The notes beneath the pieces are model-generated. The model searched no databases, had not been told where the DNA came from, and was given only the letters and a program-made list of their open reading frames with translations. Made by a program: the position numbers and the translations under genes. Shown piece by piece: positions 9,004-18,687 of a DNA stretch of 64,000 nt. The stretch is from Lachnospiraceae bacterium (GTDB lineage Bacteria > Bacillota > Clostridia > Lachnospirales > Lachnospiraceae), in contig JAIKWF010000029.1 in the NCBI GenBank assembly GCA_024685005.1, forward strand, positions 1 to 64,000, given 5' to 3'. Numbering within the stretch: the stretch's first letter is position 1; every line of letters starts with the position of its first letter.

Positions 9004-10464
9004 ATGATCGAATTACCGGAAACTTTTCGAAATGATATGAAAGATCTGCTGGGGGAGGAGTACCCTGCCTTCCTGGAAAGCTACAACGCTTCCTGCCCTC
9101 CCACCTTCATGGCCGGCTGCAAAGACGATGATCCTGCCCCTGTTTTGGAGGCTCTTTCGGACTGCGGCCTTCTGCCGGAGGACTTTTTTGAAAAAGAGGA
9201 GGCCGGCTGTGTCCGCGATGCATACCGGGTGCCCTGGAATTCCTTTGGCTTTTATTATGATCCCGCAGCCGCTCCGGGCAAGCATGTGCTTCATGAAGCA
9301 GGTTTTTATTACATTCAGGAGGCCAGCGCTATGGCCCCTGTTTCCTTTTTAGAGCCCCGGCCCGGTGAGCGGATCCTGGATCTTTGCGCCGCACCCGGGG
9401 GAAAAACCACGGATATCGGCCTTGCCATGAAGGGAAAAGGCCTTCTTGTCAGCAATGAAATCCATCCGAAGCGGGCCCGGATCCTTTCTGAAAACGTAGA
9501 ACGTATGGGCCTTACGGGCTGCGTTGTCACCAACGCGACTCCCGGAGAACTGTCCCGGCGCTTTCCCTTCTTTTTTGACCGGATCTTAGTGGATGCTCCC
9601 TGCAGCGGCGAAGGCATGTTCCGAAAGCACCCGGAGGCCATAGACGAATGGAGCAGAGAGCAGGTTGCAGTCTGCGCAAAGCGTCAGACAGAGATTCTGG
9701 AAGATGCCCATATCTGTCTTCGCCCCGGAGGAAGGCTTGTGTATTCCACCTGCACTTTTTCCCGGGAGGAAAATGAGGACATGATCCTTTCCTTTTTGGA
9801 GCGGCATCCGGAATACAGCCTGCACCCCATGCCTCTTTCCGGCGGCATGATCCCCGGCTTCTCAGAGCGGGCGGGGAGTGAAACGGAAGCCTCCATGATC
9901 AGGCTTCTTCCCCATCGCCTTTCCGGGGAAGGCCATTTTGTGGCTGTTTTGGAAAAAAGCGGGCCGGCGGCCTTCTCAGATCAGCACGTCAGGAGCGGAA
10001 AGCAAAAAGGGGCGGGTAAAATTCCCGCCGAGCTTACAGCTTTCCTTTCCGAATCACTTCCTTCTTTCGCAGAAAATGTCCGGGAAGAGCTGCTCTTTTA
10101 CATGGGATCCCAGATCTATCTGCTGCCGGAGCCTCTTTCACAGCTTGACGGCTTAAAGCTTGTCCGCCCCGGCCTGCATTTGGGCTCTGTGGAGAAAAAC
10201 CGCTTTGCGCCTTCACTGGCATTGGCAAGGGCTCTTTCCGTTTCAGTTAACGATAAATTTAATTATGTTAACTTGTCAACCGGCAATGGTGATGATCGGA
10301 AGCTGGCCGCCGCCTATTTAGAGGGTGGCACTTTCCCTTACGACGGGGAAAAAGGATGGTATCTCATAGCCCTAAACGGCCGGGGCCTTGGCTGGGGTAA
10401 GCTGGCCGGCGGCATCATGAAAAACCATTATCCCAAAGGACTACGCAAAAAAGTGCCCTGCTGA
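9004..10464 (+). CDS. rsmF: RsmF/RsmB-type 16S rRNA m5C methyltransferase (NOL1/NOP2/sun family)
   Basis: ILDLCAAPGGKTT, DAPCSGEGMFRK, YSTCTFSREENE; C-terminal RsmF-like domain. Confidence 0.85.
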   Translation: MIELPETFRNDMKDLLGEEYPAFLESYNASCPPTFMAGCKDDDPAPVLEALSDCGLLPEDFFEKEEAGCVRDAYRVPWNSFGFYYDPAAAPGKHVLHEAGFYYIQEASAMAPVSFLEPRPGERILDLCAAPGGKTTDIGLAMKGKGLLVSNEIHPKRARILSENVERMGLTGCVVTNATPGELSRRFPFFFDRILVDAPCSGEGMFRKHPEAIDEWSREQVAVCAKRQTEILEDAHICLRPGGRLVYSTCTFSREENEDMILSFLERHPEYSLHPMPLSGGMIPGFSERAGSETEASMIRLLPHRLSGEGHFVAVLEKSGPAAFSDQHVRSGKQKGAGKIPAELTAFLSESLPSFAENVREELLFYMGSQIYLLPEPLSQLDGLKLVRPGLHLGSVEKNRFAPSLALARALSVSVNDKFNYVNLSTGNGDDRKLAAAYLEGGTFPYDGEKGWYLIALNGRGLGWGKLAGGIMKNHYPKGLRKKVPC

Positions 10465-10477
10465 GGGCACTTTTTTC
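10448..10477. terminator. Bidirectional terminator between convergent rsmF and rluB/rsuA-type genes
   Basis: aaaaaagtgccctgctgagggcactttttt. Confidence 0.85.
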
Positions 10478-10519
10478 TTCTTATGATTCAGGCTGCTTTT
10501 GCTTCATTCTGCTTCTATT

Positions 10520-11332
10520 TCATTCTACGTTTGTCTTACCCTTTAACGCTTTAATCTCTCCTTCCGTCAGCTCTCTGTAACTTCCTTCCGGAAGATCAGG
10601 GTCAAGATGCAAACTTCCCATGGACAGCCGCTTTAAATACAGCACCTTTTTTCCTCTGGCTGCCATCATGCGTTTTACCTGATGGTATTTTCCCTCCCGA
10701 ATGGTCACAAGGGCAAAGGCCTTAATCCCCCGGGTGTCATCCCCGGGTTTATCATTGGTCGCTTCTTCGCTCCCCTTTTCCATACGCCGGCGGGATTCCG
10801 TTCCCATTAGCTCCATGGCTTTCTCTTCCGATACTGCCTTAATGGTTGCGCTAAGGAGCTTTGTTTCGTCGGCAAGTACGATGCCTTCTGCAAAGGCCTT
10901 TTCATCTTCTCCGTCGGTTCCCCGGTCCAGACCCGCCAGATAAACCTTATCCACGTGGCTTTTGGGGGAAAGGAGATTGTGGGACATCTCTCCGTCGTTT
11001 GTCAAAAGCAAAAGTCCCACCGTATCTTTATCCAGCCGTCCCACGGGAGAGACGTTTTTCCGAAAGGCGGGTGGCAAAAGTTCCAGCACGGTTTTTTCTT
11101 TTGCATCTTCTCTGGCTGACACATAGCCCGGAGGCTTATTGAGCATGTAGTAAAAATATGTCTCCCCTTCCACCGGCTTTCCGTCAAGGCAGATCCTGTT
11201 TTGCTGCGACACGCTCATACCGGGATCCTTTGCGGTCATATCGTCTACCGTAACCCGGCCTTTTTTGATCAGCTCTTTTACGTCCCGCCGGCTGCCAAGC
11301 CTTCTGTCCGCCAGATATTTATCCAGTCTCAT
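10520..11332 (-). CDS. rRNA pseudouridine synthase (RsuA/RluB family)
   Basis: S4 domain MRLDKYLADRRLGSRRDVKELIKKGRVTVD; VGRLDKDTVGLLLLTNDG. Confidence 0.9.
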   Translation of the reverse strand: MRLDKYLADRRLGSRRDVKELIKKGRVTVDDMTAKDPGMSVSQQNRICLDGKPVEGETYFYYMLNKPPGYVSAREDAKEKTVLELLPPAFRKNVSPVGRLDKDTVGLLLLTNDGEMSHNLLSPKSHVDKVYLAGLDRGTDGEDEKAFAEGIVLADETKLLSATIKAVSEEKAMELMGTESRRRMEKGSEEATNDKPGDDTRGIKAFALVTIREGKYHQVKRMMAARGKKVLYLKRLSMGSLHLDPDLPEGSYRELTEGEIKALKGKTNVE

Positions 11333-12957
11333 AGATCTTCAAAGGGATCGCTTAAGGCAATGCCCTCTTTTACATGGGCCAGTGCGGTTTTTCCCGCTGC
11401 TTTCACCCCTTCTTTGGTATGGTCACGAAGGATCCTGGCTTCTTTCCGGGTTTCTTCCCAGGCTTCTCTTGCTTCCTCTTTAAACTCTTCGTAGGATTTT
11501 CTCATTTCCTCGGAAAGCACGTCACCGGGCAGGTTCAGTTTTTTTCCAAGCTCATAGATCCTGTCAGAGGCCGCTGCCATATTGCCGATCATGCCGTCAT
11601 ACAGGTCGTGGGGCAGTCTGAACAGCTTACCGGTGTAGTCCATAAGGTGGGCGGTTCCGTCCAGGATATAATCGGACGTTTCCTTTTTGTAGGCGGAAAG
11701 AGCGCCGCTTTTTTGCATCTCCAAAAGCTCCTGATAACGCTCATGGGCAGCAAATACGGACTCTTCCCAGGAAATGTAGATCTCATTCATGGCATTTTCC
11801 CCTACTTGATCCATCAGGGGAATATCCTTTCCCACCCGGGAAAGAAGGGCTGCCAGAGACTCTCCGTTTTCTTCAATGAGGAAGCCGTTGCGGCCGTCGG
11901 TGATTCCTTCGGATGCGCAGGAGTCTTTGATGAGAACACTGGCCAGGGAGCAGGCTGCCGCTTCCCTTACCACAATGCCGTTGGTGTCATAGGTGGAGGG
12001 GAACAGGAAGAGATTTGCCCTGGTATTCCAGGAGCGCAAAACATCTCTGTCGTGAATGGCACCGGTAAAGATCACTTTTCCCGGCAGGCTGCCGTTTACC
12101 TGCTTTTCCACTGCATCCGGATTGCTGCTTTTTTCCGTATTTCTGGCATCCACGGAAAGTCCCATGGCAATGGCTTCTTCCACCAGTGCCGGTGCGTCCG
12201 CGCCGCCGCCGATAAACACCATGCGAAAGTCCATTCCGGACTCTGCCAGGCGTTTCATGGCATCTAAGATAATGGGCAGGCCCTTGTATTTCATCAGGCG
12301 GCCCACAAACAAAAATACAGGCACTCCTGCGGGCAGGTCGTAATCTTTGGTAGCCTCTGCTACCTTTTCAGCCGGCATGGTTCCTTTGGCAAAATCCACG
12401 CCGTTGGATACCACTCTATAATCTCCCGTATATCCCAGGGACTTTAAGTTTTCGCCGGCGCCTTTGCTCACCACCCAGACTTCATCGCAGGCAGAGATGT
12501 TGCTCACCAGCATCTTTACCGCCTCTTTTTGCAAAAACTCCGCTTTTACGGCTCTTGCAATGTCCACATCAAACTTCGTATGGTAGGTAAAGACCACGGG
12601 AACATTTTTTCCTTTGTGGGAAACCAGCTGGTTTCTGACCAGTCTGGCCATGATGGTGGAAGCTGCCGGACAATGGGTATGAATGATATCCGGCATAAAA
12701 TTGATCAGCTCGTCCACCTGCTGCATGGCAAGGGGGTTTCCGGCACGGTAGCCATGCACGAATGCTGATGTATCAAAGCTTTGATAAGGGATGACTTTAT
12801 AGGGATAGTTGTCGTATACGCCATCAGGATATTTAGGCGTTCCCACCACGACTTCCGCTTTCCCGGACTCTGTCAGGATCCCTGCATAGTTCATAACGGT
12901 ATTGGCCACGCCGTCAATGACGGGCGGAAATGAATCGTTTAAAAGACATACTTTCAT
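11329..12957 (-). CDS. Glycosyltransferase family 4 with C-terminal helical extension
   Basis: MKVCLLNDSFPPVIDGVANTV; FVGRLMKYKGLPIILDAM; LFLFPSTYDTNGIVVREAAAC. Confidence 0.85.
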   Translation of the reverse strand: MKVCLLNDSFPPVIDGVANTVMNYAGILTESGKAEVVVGTPKYPDGVYDNYPYKVIPYQSFDTSAFVHGYRAGNPLAMQQVDELINFMPDIIHTHCPAASTIMARLVRNQLVSHKGKNVPVVFTYHTKFDVDIARAVKAEFLQKEAVKMLVSNISACDEVWVVSKGAGENLKSLGYTGDYRVVSNGVDFAKGTMPAEKVAEATKDYDLPAGVPVFLFVGRLMKYKGLPIILDAMKRLAESGMDFRMVFIGGGADAPALVEEAIAMGLSVDARNTEKSSNPDAVEKQVNGSLPGKVIFTGAIHDRDVLRSWNTRANLFLFPSTYDTNGIVVREAAACSLASVLIKDSCASEGITDGRNGFLIEENGESLAALLSRVGKDIPLMDQVGENAMNEIYISWEESVFAAHERYQELLEMQKSGALSAYKKETSDYILDGTAHLMDYTGKLFRLPHDLYDGMIGNMAAASDRIYELGKKLNLPGDVLSEEMRKSYEEFKEEAREAWEETRKEARILRDHTKEGVKAAGKTALAHVKEGIALSDPFEDL

Positions 12958-13174
12958 AGTTTCTGCTTCCTTTCCGGGTAGTTATCACTCTGCTACATAT
13001 TTTACTCAATCCCCTCTGTTTTTGCCACCTTTTTTTTCCGGGTTTATTCCTTTTCCCCGGAGAACATTCCCCAAAACAATCCCTTAGATGATCCATGAAA
13101 AAATCCCCCAAAAAGCCCGCCGTTTCCGCGCAGGCCCTTTGGAGGAGCTGGGGTTTAAAATATACCGGTGATGA

Positions 13175-14746
13175 TTACTGATCATCCGAAAGGGATGTTC
13201 TGGCATGTACGGATACCTGTCTTTCAAAGCAGTTGAACATCTGATCCGTGGCAAGGGGCACCGTTTTGGGTGTCAGAACGCTGACAACGGGTACCAGCAC
13301 AAGACCGGCCAGCATGCAGAATACGCCGGAGTAAAGGGAGTTTTTAAAGATCAGGGAAAGGACAGGACCCGATACCGTGATCCATCCTAAGGAAATGCAA
13401 AGCTGGCAGATCATAACGGTGATACCGAAGATAAAGGATGTGGCCACCGCTGCTTTGGATGTCTTTTTCCAATACAGTCCGTAGAAAAAGGGTGCCAGGA
13501 ATGCGCCGGATAATGCTCCCCATGAAATACCCATCAGCTGGGCGATAAAGGTCACTTTGGATTTGGCCTGCACGATGGCGATCACTGCGGAGATCACGAT
13601 AAATACCGCTACGAAAAGACGCAGGTAAAACATATTTTTCTTCTCCTGCTCTTCCTTGCTTCTCTTTGCCTTGGAAAACTGGCCGAGGAAATCCAGGGTC
13701 AGTGTAGAGCTGGATGTGAGCACCAGCGAGGATAAGGTGGACATGGATGCGGAAAGCACCAGGATCAGCACAATGGCGATGAGGATGTCCGAAAGTCCGG
13801 AAAGCATGGTGGGTACCACGGAGTCAAAGCCTTCCGCTTTTACCGCATCTTCTGTGGTGAACAGTCTGCCGAATCCGCCGAGGAAGTAGCATCCGCCTGC
13901 TACCACAATGGCAAAGAAAGTAGAAATAAAGGTTCCGATCTTAATGGATCTTTCGTTGTTGATGGCATAAAATTTTCCAACCATCTGGGGCAGGCCCCAG
14001 GTTCCCAGGCTGGTAAGCAGTACTACGATCAAAAGGTAGAAGGGCTGGGGGCCGAAGAAGGATACATAGGCTCCTTCCATCACATCGGACTCGATCTTAG
14101 ACATGGCAACAAGGGACTGCATGAAGCCGCCGTTTTTAGCCAGTACCGCCAGAATCACGGCTACAATACCCACCAGCATGATGATACCCTGGATAAAATC
14201 GTTGACCGCTGTTGCCATGTAACCGCCGACAATAACGTAGATGGCAGTCAGAACTGCCATTACGATAACGCAAACGGAGTAGTCCACATTAAAAGCCATA
14301 CGAAACAGTCTGGAAAGACCGTTAAACAAAGATGCTGTATAAGGGATCAGGAATAAGAAGGTAATGATGGATGCCGCAACTTTAAAGCCGTCGGAGCCGT
14401 AACGCTGTCCGAAAAAGTCCGGCATGGTCTTAGAACCCAGATGCTGGGTCATGACTCTGGTACGTCTTCCCAGGATCACCCATGCAAGAAGGGATCCGAT
14501 CATAGCATTTCCCAGTCCGATCCAGGTGGATGCCACACCGAAGCTCCATCCGAACTGTCCTGCATATCCTACGAAGATTACCGCTGAAAAATAAGAAGTT
14601 CCGTAGGCAAAAGCCGTCAGCCAGGGGCCTACACTTCTGCCTCCCAGTACAAAGCCGTTTACATCCGATGAGGATTTCCGGCAATAAATTCCCACACCGA
14701 TGAAAATGCAGAAAAACACCAAAAGCAACAAAATCTTAATGGCCAT
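13175..14746 (-). CDS. Sodium:solute symporter (SSS family)
   Basis: 523 aa, about 13 TM; GGRSVGPWLTAFAYGTSYFSAVIFVGYAG pattern. Confidence 0.85.
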   Translation of the reverse strand: MAIKILLLLVFFCIFIGVGIYCRKSSSDVNGFVLGGRSVGPWLTAFAYGTSYFSAVIFVGYAGQFGWSFGVASTWIGLGNAMIGSLLAWVILGRRTRVMTQHLGSKTMPDFFGQRYGSDGFKVAASIITFLFLIPYTASLFNGLSRLFRMAFNVDYSVCVIVMAVLTAIYVIVGGYMATAVNDFIQGIIMLVGIVAVILAVLAKNGGFMQSLVAMSKIESDVMEGAYVSFFGPQPFYLLIVVLLTSLGTWGLPQMVGKFYAINNERSIKIGTFISTFFAIVVAGGCYFLGGFGRLFTTEDAVKAEGFDSVVPTMLSGLSDILIAIVLILVLSASMSTLSSLVLTSSSTLTLDFLGQFSKAKRSKEEQEKKNMFYLRLFVAVFIVISAVIAIVQAKSKVTFIAQLMGISWGALSGAFLAPFFYGLYWKKTSKAAVATSFIFGITVMICQLCISLGWITVSGPVLSLIFKNSLYSGVFCMLAGLVLVPVVSVLTPKTVPLATDQMFNCFERQVSVHARTSLSDDQ

Positions 14747-14852
14747 AACTCGTTTTCCTCGTCTTTCTCATTGATAAGATGTTAACTCCTTTGCCATCTT
14801 ACCACAGAGGAAAACGGATACGCAACGCTTTTTTGCGTTAAAGCGTTAAAAA

Positions 14853-15827
14853 CTATCGCAGGGCCGCGAATACAACAGTTCCCACATACAATACCACCAG
14901 GATCAGGCCTTCCAGACGCTTCACGGATTTGCCCACCAGACAGAACAGGAAGGTGATCACCGTAAAGACGGACAGGATCAGCATATCATAAAGGGACGCC
15001 AGATTCACACCGATGGGATGAATGGAGGAAGATACCCCCAGGATCAGCATCAGGTTAAACAGGTTAGAGCCAACCACATTGCCTACTGCCATATCGGTCT
15101 GGCCTTTCTTCGCTGCTACGATACTGGTGACCAGCTCCGGCAGAGAGGTTCCCACTGCCACGATAGTAAGTCCGATGAGGGTTTTGGACATTCCCGCCCA
15201 GGTTGCTATGGTCTCCGCGGATCTGACAACTGCCTGTCCTCCCCCGATGATCATGGCAACGCCGATGAGGATCAGAAGAATGCATTTCCATACGGGAAGC
15301 AGCTCTTTCTCCTCCTCTTCGGTGGGATGCTTGATGGCGTTTCTCACCAGCAATATCAGATAGATCACGAAAAATACCAAAAGGGAAATTCCCATCACTC
15401 TGGATGCCATTCCCACTTCGGCTGCCATATCACCGGAGAGCATACCGTCTGCTACAGCCTTATAACCGATCATGATCAGTACGAAAAATGTGGTCCCGAT
15501 GCATATGGGAAAATCCCGCCTTAAGATGGCGTTGTCAACGGGCACTTTATGGATCATGGCACATACGCCCAGCACCACCAGAAGGTTGAACATATTGGAC
15601 CCGATCACGTTGCTCAGTGCGATCTCATTGGATCCTGCCAAAGCTGCCGACGTACTGACCGCCAGCTCGGGAGCACTGGTTCCCATGGCTACGATGGTCA
15701 GTCCCACGATCACTCCCGGTACTTTGAATATCATGGCAAGATTGCTGCTTCCGTCTACAAACCAATCCGCTCCTTTTATCAGCGCAGCAAAGCCGATAAG
15801 CAGGATTAAAATCGATAAAACTATCAT
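14853..15827 (-). CDS. Calcium/sodium antiporter (CaCA family)
   Basis: Two alpha repeats: GTSAPELAVSTSAALAGSNEIALSNVIGSNMFNLLVVLG and GTSLPELVTSIVAAKKGQTDMAVGNVVGSNLFNLMLILG. Confidence 0.92.
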   Translation of the reverse strand: MIVLSILILLIGFAALIKGADWFVDGSSNLAMIFKVPGVIVGLTIVAMGTSAPELAVSTSAALAGSNEIALSNVIGSNMFNLLVVLGVCAMIHKVPVDNAILRRDFPICIGTTFFVLIMIGYKAVADGMLSGDMAAEVGMASRVMGISLLVFFVIYLILLVRNAIKHPTEEEEKELLPVWKCILLILIGVAMIIGGGQAVVRSAETIATWAGMSKTLIGLTIVAVGTSLPELVTSIVAAKKGQTDMAVGNVVGSNLFNLMLILGVSSSIHPIGVNLASLYDMLILSVFTVITFLFCLVGKSVKRLEGLILVVLYVGTVVFAALR

Positions 15828-15834
15828 TTCTGTA

Positions 15835-16338
15835 TTACTCTTCCTTTAACAATATTTCTTTTGTGGATTCCTCAATTTTTTCCACTTGTGCTACCAGTTT
15901 CTCCGTAAGCTGCGCCTGCTGCTCATGGGCTTCTTCCTGGTTCTTCATATCGGTTTCCATGGACTCCAGATCATCCATAAACTGGGACAGAAGATCCAGG
16001 ATCTTTTCGGAGGAAATCTTGGTGTCATTTGCAAGGTTACGCATTTCTTCCGCAACTACCGCAAAGCCTTTTCCCACTTCACCGCTTCTGGCGGCTTCAA
16101 TGGAAGCATTCAGTGCCAGCATATTGGTCTTGCTGGAAATCTTCTGGATATCCCTGGCAAAGCCCTGGATCTCATTGGCATGGCTGACGATCCTGGCTGT
16201 GGATTCCGTGATCTTTGCATTGGTCTTCTGAATGGATTCTGTTTCGGAGGTCATGCCGGCCATTTCCCGCCTTACCTGACTGATGGTCTCAAGAAGTTTG
16301 CCGGTTGTGCCTTCGAGGTTAGCGTTTGTTTCTCCCAT
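15835..16338 (-). CDS. Minimal soluble methyl-accepting chemotaxis-type signalling protein, no sensor domain
   Basis: [43 protein letters not shown] hairpin signature; only 167 aa. Confidence 0.85.
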   Translation of the reverse strand: MGETNANLEGTTGKLLETISQVRREMAGMTSETESIQKTNAKITESTARIVSHANEIQGFARDIQKISSKTNMLALNASIEAARSGEVGKGFAVVAEEMRNLANDTKISSEKILDLLSQFMDDLESMETDMKNQEEAHEQQAQLTEKLVAQVEKIEESTKEILLKEE

Positions 16339-16378
16339 GATGGTTACCCTCCCCTGTTTTTGTTCCTATCAGCTTTTA

Positions 16379-17497
16379 TTATACTATTGTCCGATACAAA
16401 ATACAATCGCAGGTTTCCTTGCAGGATGGATACAGAATCGTTCCGCCTCCCACTACAACGTCACCGTCATAGAGCACAACCGCCTGGCCGGGGGTAATGG
16501 CCCGCTGGGGCTTGTCGAATACCACCTGCAGCCTGTCATCGGCGATCTGGGTTACGGTGGCCGGCTCTTCCTTATGGCGATAGCGGATCTTGGCACTGAT
16601 GTGCATTTCTCCTTCGATCCTGTCTGTGGTGATCAGATTGATATTCCCTGCCACAAGGGTGGTGGTAAAAAGATCCTCATTGCTGCCCAAAACCACTTCG
16701 TTTGTTTCGGGGCGGATGGCGGTTACGTAATAGGGGCTTTCGGATGAGATTCCCAGGCCCTTGCGCTGTCCGATGGTGTAGCAGACGATGCCTTTATGAC
16801 GGCCCAGAATGTTTCCCTCTTTGTCCACAAAATTGCCCTCCGGGTATTTTTTCCCGCGGTACCGCTGCATAAATGCCACATAATCTCCGTCAGGGACAAA
16901 GCAGATGTCCTGACTGTCCTGTTTTGCCGCATTGACAAATCCGTGCTGCTGTGCGATCTCTCTCACCTTCTCTTTGGTAAGGTTGCCTAAGGGAAATCGG
17001 ATCTTACTGAGGAGCTCCTGATTCATCATATACAATACATAACTTTGGTCCTTGGTGGGATCTACGGCTTTTTTCAGCAAGAATCGTCCTGTTTCTTCGT
17101 CTTTTTCAATCCGGGCATAATGACCCGTTACCAGATAATCACATCCCCACTCCGGTAATTTTTCCACCAGCGCCGTAAATTTCAGCTTTCTGTTGCATTC
17201 AATGCAGGGATTGGGGGTTCTGGCGTTTTCATATGCGCAGACAAAGGGCGCAATGACCTGTTCTTCGAACTGCGCCTCGTAATGCAGGATCCGGTAATCG
17301 ATGCCGATCTTTTCGCACACCGCTCTGGCATCCTCCGTATCCTTTGCCGAACAGCAGGTGCCGAACAGGTCCTCTCCGATCATGTCATTTTCATAAAGAC
17401 GCATGGTGGTTCCCATGCAGTCCATACCGGATTCTTTTATCAAAAAAGCGGAAACAGAGCTGTCTACTCCGCCGCTCATCGCGATCAGTGCTTTCAC
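16379..17497 (-). CDS. mnmA: tRNA 2-thiouridine(34) synthase
   Basis: MKALIAMSGGVDSSVSAFLIKE; PNPCIECNRKLKF; DQSYVLYMMNQELLSKIRFPLGNLTK. Confidence 0.95.
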   Translation of the reverse strand: MKALIAMSGGVDSSVSAFLIKESGMDCMGTTMRLYENDMIGEDLFGTCCSAKDTEDARAVCEKIGIDYRILHYEAQFEEQVIAPFVCAYENARTPNPCIECNRKLKFTALVEKLPEWGCDYLVTGHYARIEKDEETGRFLLKKAVDPTKDQSYVLYMMNQELLSKIRFPLGNLTKEKVREIAQQHGFVNAAKQDSQDICFVPDGDYVAFMQRYRGKKYPEGNFVDKEGNILGRHKGIVCYTIGQRKGLGISSESPYYVTAIRPETNEVVLGSNEDLFTTTLVAGNINLITTDRIEGEMHISAKIRYRHKEEPATVTQIADDRLQVVFDKPQRAITPGQAVVLYDGDVVVGGGTILYPSCKETCDCILYRTIV

Positions 17498-17637
17498 TTT
17501 CTTCTCCTTATCTCACTGTTTTACCGTCAAACCGTTACAATCATACCACGAAACCGTTAAAAACGGTGGGTTTTTTGTGAAATACGCCGAAAACACATAA
17601 AATTCAGACTTTTTTCAGTTTTTTTTCGCATATTCTG

Positions 17638-17646
17638 TGCTATGAT
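17638..17646 (+). promoter_or_regulatory. Extended -10 promoter (TGcTATGAT) for the 17685 lipoprotein
   Basis: TGCTATGAT about 40 bp upstream of the start; no good -35. Confidence 0.45.
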
Positions 17647-17684
17647 GGGTTGGACGAAAACATATCTATGAGAGGAGTTTTATT

Positions 17685-18545
17685 ATGAAAAGAAAGACCA
17701 TTGCAGCCCTACTGATGATTTCAGCTCTCGGACTGTCTGTGATGACCGGATGCGGAAGCAAACAGGTTTCTCCGGATGATATCCAGGATACGGAAGTGAC
17801 CGCTGACGATCTGGAAGAAGATCTGGCTGAGGAAGGCGATATTGAGATCGGCGATTCCGATTCCGAAGATGCCGAAGATGACGAGGATGACGGAGATGAC
17901 GACGGCGATGAGGCAGATGCTGAGCTGTATTCCGATTCCCAGGTTTTTGATGCAGATAAAAATATCACCTTTGAGTTTTCCGCAAACAAGAGTGATATCG
18001 GAACCCTTCCGGAATCCGCTGAAATGAAAGAAAGTGCCGGTGACCTGGACAACGCCAGAAAAGAGTCCCTGAAGCTCTACTATGAAGGCGCGGAAGCTGA
18101 TGCAGAGGAAGAACTCAATGATCTTCGGGCGCTGCCTGAGATCTCTGCGGACCAGCTCAAGGCCATCGAGCCTTTTTATTCTAAGCTGGCGCCTTACTTT
18201 GAGCAGGCCGGCATCAAGCATTATGATATGAAAAAGCCCTATTTCCAGGATGCGGAAGAGATCAACTACGATCTTTACACCGACACCTTCGTAACTTACT
18301 ACCTTACCGTTTATCTGAATGAAGACGGAAGTATCGCAAGCTTCGAACTGCTGGAAGAGAGCCTCGCTCCCGATGATGATGCCATCGAACTGGAGGACGG
18401 TGAGTTAGAGCTTCAGAACGTGGACGATTCCGGCGTTCTTGAGTTTGTTGATGAAGACGGCGACGTGGAATTCGTAGATGACGATTCCGAGGATTCTGAG
18501 GATTCCGAGGATTCTGAGGATTCCGAAGACTCCAAGGAAGAATAA
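17685..18545 (+). CDS. Highly acidic lipoprotein of unknown function
   Basis: Lipobox LGLSVMTGCGS; long D/E-rich tracts; C-terminal (SED)n. RBS gagaggag upstream. Confidence 0.8.
   Translation: MKRKTIAALLMISALGLSVMTGCGSKQVSPDDIQDTEVTADDLEEDLAEEGDIEIGDSDSEDAEDDEDDGDDDGDEADAELYSDSQVFDADKNITFEFSANKSDIGTLPESAEMKESAGDLDNARKESLKLYYEGAEADAEEELNDLRALPEISADQLKAIEPFYSKLAPYFEQAGIKHYDMKKPYFQDAEEINYDLYTDTFVTYYLTVYLNEDGSIASFELLEESLAPDDDAIELEDGELELQNVDDSGVLEFVDEDGDVEFVDDDSEDSEDSEDSEDSEDSKEE
18484..18534 (+). repeat. 9-bp tandem repeat (GAGGATTCY)n coding for (SED)n
   Basis: gattccgaggattctgaggattccgaggattctgaggattccgaagac. Confidence 0.85.
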
Positions 18546-18583
18546 GAGTCTTAATCACAAAAACAATAAAACCGTTAAAACCG

Positions 18584-18619
18584 AAAAGGTCTGTTGCAAC
18601 CGCAACAGACCTTTTAAAA
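18584..18619. terminator. Bidirectional terminator
   Basis: aaaaggtctgttgc-aacc-gcaacagacctttt. Confidence 0.85.
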
Positions 18620-18687
18620 TTTTCTCATATTATCCCTATATTCCAATCTGTCGATTGACCTATGCGCCGCTCAACAGAGTTGAAACC

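Noticed and set aside
11374-12267. 297-aa plus-strand ORF
   Set aside because: Lies fully antisense to the well-supported GT4 gene; no recognisable domain.
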